Below are positions 1 through 10,412 of a stretch of 64,000 nucleotides of DNA, in pieces. Each line of letters opens with the position of its first letter. The first letter of the stretch is position 1. The position numbers were made by a program, and so were the translations under genes. The DNA comes from Daphnia pulex (Eukaryota; Arthropoda; Branchiopoda; Diplostraca; Daphniidae). The notes beneath the pieces were generated by a model, which ran no database searches, was not told the DNA's origin, and saw nothing but the letters and a program-made list of their open reading frames with translations. The stretch is from positions 8,990,001 to 9,054,000 of the forward strand of contig NC_060019.1 of assembly GCF_021134715.1 (NCBI RefSeq). The letters are read 5' to 3'.

Positions 1-44
1 CAAGTGAAATTTACAGTCTGAGCTTAGCTTTGCATGGATACCCA

Positions 45-450
45 AACTTTCTGCATAAATGAAATTGTCGACACAGTTGTGATAAGTTGCTCGTTCAAGG
101 GATAGTAGTAGTAATAGTGGGAGGGAAGTGGAATTCGGTCAATTCCAGCAAATTACTCGCTTCGTCGTGGCAATTCATTGCAAATCCGTAACCGTCGACG
201 ATTTTAATCTCTAGATTTAAGTCGAATACTCAGTGGACTGTCTCTCTGAAAGGCTCGTCGTTTAATCTGTACGCCTTGTCGTGGACGTCGACGGCCATCC
301 CCAAAGGACAAAGACATTTGCGGATGCACGGAACGTTGTCGCAATTGGCGTGAACGCAATAGCACATTTCTTTGGAGTTGCCCCGTAGTATTCGATCGGA
401 AAGTAAATGGACGTTGGATTCGACAGATAAGATTATTATTGTCCCAAAGT
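45..450 (-). pseudogene. Broken Methuselah-like receptor ectodomain exon
   Basis: The stretch from about 61 to 370 aligns base for base, with scattered changes, to the ectodomain exon of the intact receptor gene at 7278-9823 (its 9013-9330 part). Read on the minus strand it still gives a CIRKC..CPLGMAVDV block and then a KIVDGYGF-like block. Two breaks are visible. A TGA replaces the CGA codon at 232-230, just after the ETVH residues. A frame change lies between about 95 and 145, after which the frame for ERATYHNCVDNF resumes. An extra leucine codon sits inside the CC of the cysteine motif. Most of the upstream half of the exon is missing or unrecognisable; only a short match near 438-455 to the signal-peptide end remains. 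No seven-helix exons can be seen because the window starts here, so the copy could continue to the left. It is a decayed tandem duplicate; expression is unlikely but not excluded. Confidence 0.8.
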
Positions 451-844
451 GACATAAGACCCCGAAAGTAAGAAACTGGCAGCACTGAAATTGTTTTAAC
501 TTCCATCAATCTTTGTTTGCGTTGCCTCCCTATAGGATAGGGAGTACTAGGAAAAGTCATTAGACAACTTTCCAGAATTTCATTACTAACGAAAAAGGAA
601 CTCTATTATTTTAACTCCGACAACGACGGCCCCGACAATAGCAGGACGACGACACAGTAATTCTTTGTTCTTAATTTTGTCAGCAATTTATTAAGACTAA
701 TAAAAAAATTACTATGCTTCTCTGCTTATAGGTCCTACTTGAGAATTGTATAGCAATTAAAAACAACAACAACTTTGATACGGTACTTTCTCCATTTACC
801 TAAAGAACTTCACGGAAATTGTATCATATGTCTAGAATCTCTAG

Positions 845-930
845 AACTATTGGAGACACCTTGTAGCGGAACGAGATCCATTCTACGACTGACGCTTGAC
901 ACTGGGTTTTGAACCAACTCCCAATCTTGA
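845..930. repeat. Copy of the receptor upstream block
   Basis: This block, with its core ACACCTTGT..CGG.AC.AGATCCATTCTACGACTGA, matches 10330-10412, which lies about 500 bases upstream of the start codon of the intact receptor gene at 7278-9823. Order and orientation relative to the receptor exon are the same in both places. The duplication that made the pseudogene at the left edge therefore also carried upstream DNA, and this block has stayed more similar than its surroundings. Confidence 0.6.
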
Positions 931-2200
931 ATAAAAGTCTCTACGCATCTCAAGCAATTCGAAGGAGTTGGCCTTTTATATACCTTTAATAATGTATCCA
1001 ATATACTTATATTACGGCCACTTGTACATGGAAACGTGACTGCGTGAGCTTGTTTACAACACAAAAAAAAACCACTCTAGGCTGTTATACGTTATCAAAG
1101 AATCTATTTAGACCTTCGTACGGGCTTGAATGAAAGCGTAATCCCGAATGAAAGAAAATTGTCTTACGAACTCTTCTATGAAAAGGGAACAAATAAAAAT
1201 TTGAATTTCAAAAAGGCAAACATACGCTCGCGGGGAACAAGTTTACAGAACCTTAACAAGATTTACAAGAGATGCAATTTTTTTTTACCCCGTAGAGCGA
1301 CAACAAAAACTAAACATGTACGTATATATGTACACACAAAAAAGGATGGACCATCTCGACGATGAAAGAGAGTTACGGCAGCGACTCAAACTTTCCTATA
1401 CGTACCAACTTACTATAGTCGGTACTCGGTATATATATGATGATCGATTATTTCCCAAGCCCTTTTACCCCTTTAAATATAGATCTCTACTGCGAAAAAG
1501 ATATTTTGCGACAAACGCAGTAGCGAATGCTAGAGGCTCTTAACAAATGCATGCAATAAATTTAAATCAGCAAACTACGGGAGTGGGACGAAGGGCCGTT
1601 TTTCGCGTTCTTCATTTATTTTCATACACAGACTGGTGCGTAGTACGGTTAAAAATGGGTCGACTAATATATAAGTCCAGAGTTGCTGATGGCATTTCTA
1701 CGTTCTCGTGAATTTACTGACCAGAAACTTTTGAATAGTGGTATAGCTTTTATACTGGTGGGACTCTAACAATAATGTTGGGCCTATCCGAGACTGAATA
1801 TTGGCTTGCTTTTGAGTTATCATTGAAAGCCATTCTCCATTCGATCACAGCACTCATTGTACGACGCAGTTGCTATGGATTTAAATTTACAGACTTTTAC
1901 AGTTCACCGCGCAGTACCGTGACTACAGTAAAGTTGTTGTAGCCTAATAACCAATGAAGTACACATTTCTCCGCTTCATGAATTTCCCTCAGTGATTTCT
2001 TAGACTCAATGTTATTGAGAGCCACTCTAAACGAAATTTTTTAGAGCTGTTTCCTCGGTATCATCACCGATTCGTTGTCGACTGTGTGTTGATTTTATAT
2101 GAGGAGGAGCCGGTGTGGCGGCAGGTGGCAGGTCCTTCTGAGTAAAAAAACTTCTATTTGCACTTTGCCTGAAGTGTTTAAAATTTAAAAAATTGGGATT
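931..2200. other. Intergenic, no gene recognised
   Basis: AT-rich DNA with short open frames that resemble no family I know and have no supporting splice structure. I see no RNA gene or repeat that can be named. Confidence 0.6.
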
Positions 2201-2204
2201 GATT

Positions 2205-3690
2205 TTTACTCACAGAAAAAGTTGTGAGATACCAAACAAGCCTGATATGCAGTCGTTCTACAAATGAATTATCTAATGAACCCTAACTGAGTCAACAAAA
2301 AATGGCAAAAAAAAAAAACAGTCCAGTCAGCAACCACATGGCTCAGGAATAATCGTAATCCGTACTATTTTATAATGAACGCCACCAGCCAAAAGAAGAA
2401 ATAGAAATAAATTTTTCCTACCTTTAAGCCTGGGAAATACAGCCAGGCATCCACAAGTGCTCCATCCGGAGAATAGTTGAATCCGCCAGGCGGGATAGGA
2501 AAAAGAGCCTCAGACTCGTGAATACACTCACACTCACATGGGTGTACACGAGAACAGAGGAGAAGAGGTCCGTTACTCGGCCGACATCGTTCATCCGTAG
2601 TTTTTCCAATAAAATGGGATGCTGTTTATCTAAATAAAAAAATAAAAAATGGGTTACGAATAATTTTAATAGAAACAACAAGTAAGGAAAAGTTGAAACT
2701 GAGAAAATGAGTAGACCCTGATTGTTAATAAACAGAACAATTAAAGGTTTACATGTAAAAGGCTGCATTAATGCAACCCATGCATCATTAAAGTATCTAG
2801 TAGATAGGTTACAGGTTAATAAAAGTAACGTAAATCATTACCCAATAAGTGATGCAACTGCGATTGTTGCTGATGACAGGTCAATAAAAGTAGAAGCAAA
2901 ACTTGCACATCTTGTGGATATGATGGCTGGCTCACACCTCAAATCTACAGAAAAGAAAAAGGTTACATAAACCATGTGTAAATAAACTGCTGTGCATTGA
3001 CAAGGGGCTTATTACATGATAGACATGCTAACCATAAACTAACATTTCACAAATTTTGCAACAGGTTTAACTCTTCTATTTAATAAGCTCCCATAATCGT
3101 TGCATTTGTGTTCTTAGTTTATTAGGGTTTTTTTTTACCTGCTTAACAGCATGGAGTAGGTATTAAGCTATTCCATATAAAGAGAAGCGAACCGAGTTGA
3201 CACGACGACCACAATTTATAATACATTATTTGCTTGGCTATATTTTTCGTGCAGTTACGTGTACTTTTCCAAAAATAATTGATCGTTTTCTTCGTAATCT
3301 TGAACTTCGTCTCTTTGTCTTTTTCAAAACTTGCAAATAAAATGCAAGCAGACGACACTAATATTGTAATTAGCCAAAGTTTTGCTTAAGATATCGATAT
3401 AATTAAAAATCGACCCCCTTCCCTAAATCCAAACCAGTCAAAAACGATCAAAGAGGTTTTTTCGCCAAAGACATCCGCCGAGACATCCGCTGAGCGGATC
3501 GGGATTATTTTAGTATCCAAAAGCTTTTGTCATCAATTTAGAGCTAAACCCCAGGGCTACGACAATTAAGATAAAAGTAAGGCTCGAAATCGGCACGAAA
3601 CCGATAAATAATAAAATTCAGACTGAAATCACCACAATAAGATCCTTTCCAGTCAGTCAGTTATCTGTATTTCTTCTTGGAAGCGTTTCA
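2205..3690. repeat. Dispersed repeat, copy 1 (with an ~830-base insert)
   Basis: About 2205-2661 aligns with 13873-14328, sharing for example GGCTCAGGAATAATCGTA and TTGAATCCGCCAGGCGGGAT. About 3493-3690 aligns with 14338-14515, sharing GGATCGGGAT.ATTT.AGTATC. The two aligned parts touch in the second copy but are separated here by about 830 extra bases (2662-3492). The insert holds a short open frame (2722-2970, +) that I do not recognise, and near its right end the direct repeat GACATCCGC occurs twice. Neither copy encodes a recognisable transposase or reverse transcriptase, so this is an unclassified, probably non-autonomous dispersed element. Confidence 0.7.
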
Positions 3691-3699
3691 CGTGAGCGG

Positions 3700-6600
3700 G
3701 ATCAGCGGATATATCTTTAGTCCCGTTGTCCGTTAAGACCTCTATTCTGAAGAAAACAATTTCATGGCTTCATGGAGCATCCATACCGTAAATTTGATCT
3801 CCAACTGGATTTCTGTGAAATTTTCGGAAAAGGCCACTGCGATTTTTTTCAAAAAAAAATAAAGTGTTTCATCAGCATCGATTCTGGTAGGACACAAGGA
3901 GAAGGCCCTTTCATCTGTCTAGACTTTCGACCTCATTTCCGATTCGCAAACGTAAACAAGAGTATACGGGGGAGCAAAAAAGTCGTAGAAATCACGGTAC
4001 AAAAGAGATTGAACGCGGATTGGACAATTTCTTTGAAATCTTCCATTGTACGCGAAATACGATGAATCCAACAGACTTCAGTTCACTGCAATCAATAAAC
4101 AATTACACCGGCATCAATAATATATATGTAAGATCCTCCGAAGATGTACATCAAGGGCTCGGAGCAACCTTATCCAGTATACTCAATACTCATAACCGAC
4201 GATTAAACTTCGACGGAAAGAAGCATAGAACGAGAATATAGTTGGCTATATATATACTGTAGTACTATTGTGATCAAAGAATCATGACGTAATATTGAAG
4301 AAAAAAAGAAATTAACATAAACCTGGAAGACGACCACACACATCCCATCTAGCTGTATTTCTGGACCACCGCACTCAATATTCCGAGTCCGCCATTGGAA
4401 AGTAAAAGAAGAAACAAATGAATCAGGAATCGACAAAGCGATACATTGGATGGAGATGCAGCTGGATTTCGACTGCTGCAGATTCTTCCTAATAATTTCA
4501 CGTCTAAATATAACCCAGAATGTGTTGACAGCAGTTTCCGTTCCGCATACAGAACATTCCCTAGCTGCCCTTTTAAAAAAACCGCGTGAATTGCGTGAGA
4601 TGACGTCATTGACGTTTGTATCAATTATTCTACTTGGTGTATATTTGAAAGGTTGAATTCCTTGAAAAGAAGAGGGGAAAATAAAAACAGAGTTTGCTGA
4701 CATGTCTGTGGAGAGAGTGAACGAAATGCGAAGCCTCTTTATTAAGTCCAACTCCGCCTGCTGTTGGTCTTCATTTCCTGCCGGATGAGATCGTGATTGA
4801 GTGCGGTTCACGGGCCGTGAATTTCCAAGGTGAGACCGCCGGCACTGAATGACACCAGACGTTTGTAAATATTAAAAAAAAAAAAAATGTTTTTTAAGAA
4901 CTGCGAGGCGGAACAATCCAAAAAGTCAAACAACCTTTCAGGTGACTCTTTTGACTTTTGCTAGCCATTTGACACAGTTAAGGGGCGGCGGTTTTTGCTG
5001 GTTTGCAAAAATAATGAAACCGATGCGAATTTGCGAGCGGCATATAGACGTTATTTTATTGATCCTTGGCGGATGAGATTAAATGGATGCGGACAGCAGC
5101 AGCCAATTTCCGGCTTCAACAGCTTGACCCCACTTAACATGGCGTGGATATATATGGGATGCAATCTTATAACAGAACATGTTGGCAAATATTGGGATGT
5201 TGTGCGTAGTAGTTATCGCCTTGAGCTGACTGTTGACCCAGGAGTTGTTCCCCTCAATCCGGATTGTATCCATGCGTATATAATGGCCGGTTGGTTTCAA
5301 ATGTTGTCAAGAGATGTTCTGAATAACGTATATATAACTGTCCGCTCAAATAAGGGTCTCTTGATAAGGAAATTGTACAGATAATTAGAAACAATTCTAA
5401 GAATGGACATAAATATACCCGAACATACCTATCCAATCAGTGACGTGAATTATTCCCGCTTTTGCCCAGCGACTCCCTCGGGTGCAATTACACTTTACTT
5501 CCTAGTCAATTGACTCTGTGGGGAGATCACGATTATTCACCTTTATATTTTTCACGATTTTCCCTCTGTCTCATAATGCATATTCCTTAAAGCGATAAAA
5601 AGATATGACGCCGCCAAGAAATCTAATATGGGGGAAGTAACGATTGCATGTGCTTCTCGTTTGGATAAAATATTGAGAGAGTCAAGTTTTTGAAATTGCC
5701 AAGAGAGAGAGAGAGATCCGGCCTATGTAGGTATTGCCACTTTACTGTATTGCTCTTGTTATTGCGGTAATATATCATGGGAAAAGTATTTCGAACGCAC
5801 CGCGAAGTATAGGCTGTGCCACCGTACATGTCTTTCAGACAGATTGGCGTTCTGCGGAATTCCCCCATCGAATCGGCACCGATAAGTCAGGTTTGAAAAA
5901 GTGACTCACATAAAACTCGTGTGCTTCCTGATGGATTTTATATTGCGCGGGTTTTCAAACTTGTTATGAGATGTTGCTTTTATGACACGAGACTGCTTAT
6001 TGGCAGACTTGGATACGACTGCTTCTCACTAAAAGTTACGCAACTAGAGCTTATATAAAGTCGCTTATTTACCAGCTTTTTTGATCGTCGGGATTATTGC
6101 TACGCTCCAGTTATCGCCTAGCAGCCAATAAATATCCGAATTTATTTGAAAACTTGTTATTAATGTATTGCCAACAGTTATTTTTATTTGCAGCGCTATT
6201 GCGTCCATATTTCGTACTGGATTCCCATCTGAAACTTTTGTTCCCGTCATTACGTGTCGAGTCAGCGACCTAGAAGCTTTTACCAGCAGCGCACGTGACA
6301 ACTTACGTGCATCTGACAAGACACACGTATATGTACGAGCGTCATTGTCGCCAAGAAAATGTCGCACAGACCAGACAGTCTCAATATCACACGAAACCGA
6401 CTATTTACGAATCCTTCTTTCTGTTATTCACTCTTTGTTAGGGCGGATAGCTGATTGTTCTGATGCCCCCGCATTACTGAAATCATATCATATGCCAGCA
6501 GTTGCTCTCTCGGTATACAGTAGATCTCCCTGGGCTCTGCCCTGGGCTCTTTTCCAGCGCCGAGAATTGCGTTAGCCAGCATGGAAACCCGACGCTGTGG

Positions 6601-7190
6601 AGCCACGTCCGGTGTAGGACCCAGCACCATGCGTCATGCCAGCTGTACTATCGTCTACCATGTGCACGTCGGCAACAAATGCGATCAGCTGTGCGGTTCC
6701 GTTTTTACCAGATGGAAACGACATCACCAGGAAACGAGGAAAATAAAAGTGACGGCACATGTACGTTCGATTTTCTCCCCCTTTTTTTAAGATCTATTTC
6801 AAATATAGGGCGCACGACGCAAAGCACTGTATTATTTTAAATAAAAAAAGTACATCGGCAAATTTCGAATAACAAAACTAAACAGTAATAGGAACAATGC
6901 CGGGTATACACATCAGACGTCTATATATAATAGAGGATCAAATAGAAACTATAGAAAAAGAGGCTTTGCATATATACGGAGCCAATGATAACATATCGAT
7001 TATTGCGACTGCTGCTCACATGGAAATGCGACAAATACGTTTATATGCTCAGGCATATCACCATAAATTCAACAAAACTATAAATAGACGTAGACGACCC
7101 AAAGTAGAAAAATTGTTCTGCATGCATCCGCCCTGATGGGAAAAAAACAAACGAAACGAAAACAACAACCCGTCAATTGAGTTTTATTGA
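3700..7190. other. Intergenic, no gene recognised; a few long open frames
   Basis: No gene family is recognised in this 3.5 kb. The longest open frames are one of 202 codons on the minus strand (4203-4811, beginning at GTG, not ATG) and one of 129 codons on the plus strand (4995-5384). Neither has a recognisable domain. A pure AG dinucleotide run lies near 5702-5715. The stretch 6065-6760 on the minus strand has several adjacent open frames with fairly even amino-acid composition, but no domain could be assigned. Confidence 0.5.
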
Positions 7191-7192
7191 CT

Positions 7193-7198
7193 TGGCTC
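7193..7198 (-). promoter_or_regulatory. Candidate poly(A) signal of the first receptor gene
   Basis: AATAAA on the minus strand, about 80 bases after the stop codon of the receptor gene that ends at 7278. Position and sequence fit a cleavage signal; there is no transcript evidence. Confidence 0.45.
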
Positions 7199-7277
7199 GA
7201 GACGAGCGTTACGTAATCAACTCGAGCGCAAAAGGAACAAAAGAAATAAACAAGAAGACGCCATTGTCGTGTCTCAT

Positions 7278-9823
7278 CTAAATGCAAGTGTCCTCTTCGT
7301 CGACACTTTTTCGCGACAATTTCGTCTTCAAATCGTTGCTGGTCTTCAAAAAGTAGAGCTGAGACGGAGTGGAAACGGAACTGCGGCTTTGATGTCGACA
7401 GAAACTCTGCTTGCTGGTTCGAGAGGCACGCAGCGCCGGATTCTGCTGTTTGCTGGGACAACACGGGCAGAGAATGTGCAGCCCGTTGACTCGCAAAGAC
7501 TTGAATTTCTTCTTCAACATTTTCCAGACTTTCTTCTTGCAGACGAAAATGATGAAGACAAAGACACCGGTGAAAATGTTGAGCATGTCGAAGATGTACC
7601 AGACCAAGTAGGAGCCTCCGACGGCAAACGAGATGACTTCCATCGTCCACGACACGCCCATCAGAATGAACAAACTGAAGATGACACGGATCCTACAAGT
7701 GATATGTAGCCTTATATGAATGTGAATGTCCAGACATTGTCTCTCCTTGTTATGGCAACCAAATACCTTTGTCTGGTAATGTGATTTTGCGACTGTTGGT
7801 TCCTGAGGGCCAGAGCCGAATCCTTGCGTGTTTTGCACAGTTGAATGGCCGTCATGACGAAGAAGGAAAGGTTGGCCAGCACGATCACGGCCACAGGTCC
7901 GTACAGATATAAAAAGAGAGACTTCCACTCTGAAAGTCGTAAAAGATAACAAGATGGACGACCACGGTGAAAAAAGACAAGACCGAATAAGGAAATTATC
8001 TTCATACCATTAAACCAACAAGTTTGTCCTTCGCCGAAAAGCGGTTGAATGACGGAGCTGTTGCCGCGGGACTCGACAATGCGATCCAACACTTGGCCAG
8101 TCAATACGATCAGGAAAGGAAATCCCCATCCGACAATAGAGTACGGAATAAAGGAGGCGCCCACTCGGCGATTAAACGGTTTCGGAGTCGATTTTCTATC
8201 GAGTGGCGGGGCGCCAAATGCAAACACAAAGTTGTCAAGAGTCGTACCCAAACCAAATCGAATGCGACAAACAAGACGCTATACATCTATATAAGAAAAC
8301 CAACCTAAAAGTCCGCCATATGTCGAAGCACATGACGTGAAGCCAAGAGAAGGTGGCCAGGAAGAAAAAGTGCGTCACCACAGCTGCGACATATCGCATT
8401 TATCATATCGCGACACACCGCATGGCACAACAGACAGAAAAAGTTAGTAAACCGAACCCAAAAGATATACAATCATCATCTCATTTCACCCAATCCGATG
8501 CAGGTGTAGCCCGGATCGACTGGTAAATTTGGTACAACCAGCTGGAGCTGGAAAATTCCCAAACAGGCGTAAAGGACAGCCATCGAAGCGACGTAACACA
8601 TGACGATCAATCCTATGTAATCAGAGTTATACAGTAATATCACGCCCACGATTAATTGAGGGGATATTGTATAGGAAGAAGAAAAAAGAAAAGGGGGGCT
8701 TTTACCGTGAGCATTGAAAATCTCCGATGCCAGGAAGGCGTAGACGATAAAAGTGAGAAACAAAAAACCGGAGGAAATGAAGAGCAGATACGGATAGATG
8801 GAATGAGCCAATTGATTGGCTTCATTCAAGTTGAAGTACTGGGGGAAACATCGCAGTCCCTTCATCGGACTCTTTTGATTTTGATCTTGAGTCTGCTGCT
8901 GGTACAAGATAACAAAAATATTGCGCAAATATTAGTCAAGAGTGGAAATGCGACAAACGTTACGTGTCGTCAGCCAATCAAATAGCTACTAAGTTACTTA
9001 CAATTCCTGAGACGAAATTGTCGACACAGTATTGATAAGTGGCTCGTTCATCGTAGGGGTAGTCGGGGGCGTACATCTGGCCGCTGCTAAGGATGTGGAA
9101 TTCGGTCAATTCCAGCAAATTGCTCGCCTCGTCGTAGCAATTCATTCCGAATCCGTAACCGTCGACGATTTTCATCTCTGGAGTCAAGTCGAATGCTCGG
9201 TGGACTGTCTCATTGAAAGGCTCGTCGCTTAATTTGCAGGCCTTGTCGTTGACGTCGACGGCCATTCCCAGGGGACAACATTTGCGGATGCACGGGACAT
9301 TGTCGCAATCGGCGTGAACGCAATAGCGAGCGGCGTATTGAAATGACGGGCCGTCGGCCGACGCCGCCGAACGAGATTGGCTCTGCGGATAAATGCAATA
9401 GTCGGCCGCCGGAAGAAATCCTCCTCCTTCTCCGCTTTTCATCGAGAAATCTTCAAACAGTTGGAAGCGATCCGTCGTTCTGGCTACGAATCCGTCGGGA
9501 CATTGTTTCAGCGCGCGCTGGGTCCGCACTCGCTCGTCGTTCAACGACAGTAGAAAAGGATTCTCGTTGCTGCTGTTGGTATAAGACGAGTAGATTGGGA
9601 GCGGATCGACATCATCAAGGATTGATTCATTCTTGCAGAAATCCAGCCCAGGTCTGTACAATTCACCGACACCGCAGCATTGAATTAACGGGAGCTCACC
9701 CGTGGCCAGTACGGAAAGGAACTTGTCGTCGTCGAATCCGCCGCTGGAAAGGTTCTGACCCAAAGTGACGCAAGTACACAGGGCCGAGAAGAGTGCTAAA
9801 GTTCCACCTAATAACAACGCCAT
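7278..9823 (-). CDS. Methuselah-like GPCR 1 (seven exons, 660 aa)
   Basis: Predicted cell-surface seven-helix receptor of the Methuselah type. Exons (minus): 9823-9002, 8898-8706, 8612-8490, 8383-8305, 8195-8008, 7929-7767, 7692-7278. All borders are GT..AG, and the joined frame is 1983 bases with one terminal stop. Exon 1 starts at an ATG followed by a hydrophobic signal peptide (MALLLGGTLALFSALC) and encodes the cysteine-rich ectodomain (to about residue 274), with the motif CIRKCCPLGMAVDV typical of Methuselah N-terminal domains. TM1 is near 308-330, TM2 339-362, TM3 381-405, TM4 about 420-442, TM5 about 475-497, TM6 524-545 and TM7 552-575, followed by an 85-residue basic, Ser-rich tail. 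Family knowledge: Methuselah receptors are linked to stress response, lifespan and reproduction in flies; the ligand here is unknown. It is the closest relative of the pseudogene at the left edge. Confidence 0.93.
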
Positions 9824-10083
9824 GCTGGGCGACGAAAAAAGGCAATTCCCACTTGACGCTAGACGACGACTATAACGCCAAGAGGGCTAATGTGCAGCAC
9901 ACACTCGGGGACAAGATAGGCCTACAAGATGAAGAGGTCCAGTGGCATTTCACGCTAGACCGCTTTGTGCCCCAAACTCTTTGTCCGGCCGACACCACTT
10001 CATGGGGGAGGAAATCAATTATTCAAGCGCTATGCTACGCGGCTGTCAAAGCCTACCACGAAATAAATTTGCCTCCTTACATA

Positions 10084-10097
10084 GGGGGGGGGGGGGG
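10084..10097. repeat. Poly-G tract (~14 G)
   Basis: An uninterrupted G run upstream of the first receptor gene. Similar runs of 9-13 G or C occur at about 12339-12348, 12559-12571, 12660-12668, 49850-49862, 55574-55585 and 59123-59135, all outside coding exons. Confidence 0.9.
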
Positions 10098-10329
10098 CGG
10101 TCGTTAGGAGAAGACGTCAAGTTCTTTAATGATGGGAAAAAGTTGAAAGCAGCCGAATCAAAGTAGACAACAAATCGATAGCGAATAGAAATGTGTGCCT
10201 TCTCATACCTGAGCAAATGACAATCGAACCGCTGCACTCTGATCAATTAATTCTACTGGCGCGTGTAGTTAAATCAAACGAAATTCAATCCCACAAGAGA
10301 TAACGGTAGTAAGAGACGAGTGCGTGGAA

Positions 10330-10412
10330 CGACGCGGGACACCTTGTTTCGGGACCAGATCCATTCTACGACTGAGGCCAGTCGCCGTCGCCAACTCCCT
10401 AGAAATAGCCGG
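10330..10412. promoter_or_regulatory. Upstream block shared with the left-edge pseudogene
   Basis: Matches 845-930 over about 80 bases, upstream of the start codon of the receptor gene at 7278-9823. It could be part of the promoter or a 5' untranslated exon. I see no clear TATA box or initiator that would decide between these. Confidence 0.4.

Noticed and set aside
2722-2970. Open frame in the insert of repeat copy 1 as a transposase
   Set aside because: Only 82 codons and no catalytic or DNA-binding motif that I can recognise.
7269-7709. Plus-strand 146-codon frame at the end of receptor 1
   Set aside because: Antisense of the TM6-TM7 exon; acidic translation is a by-product of the hydrophobic codons on the other strand.
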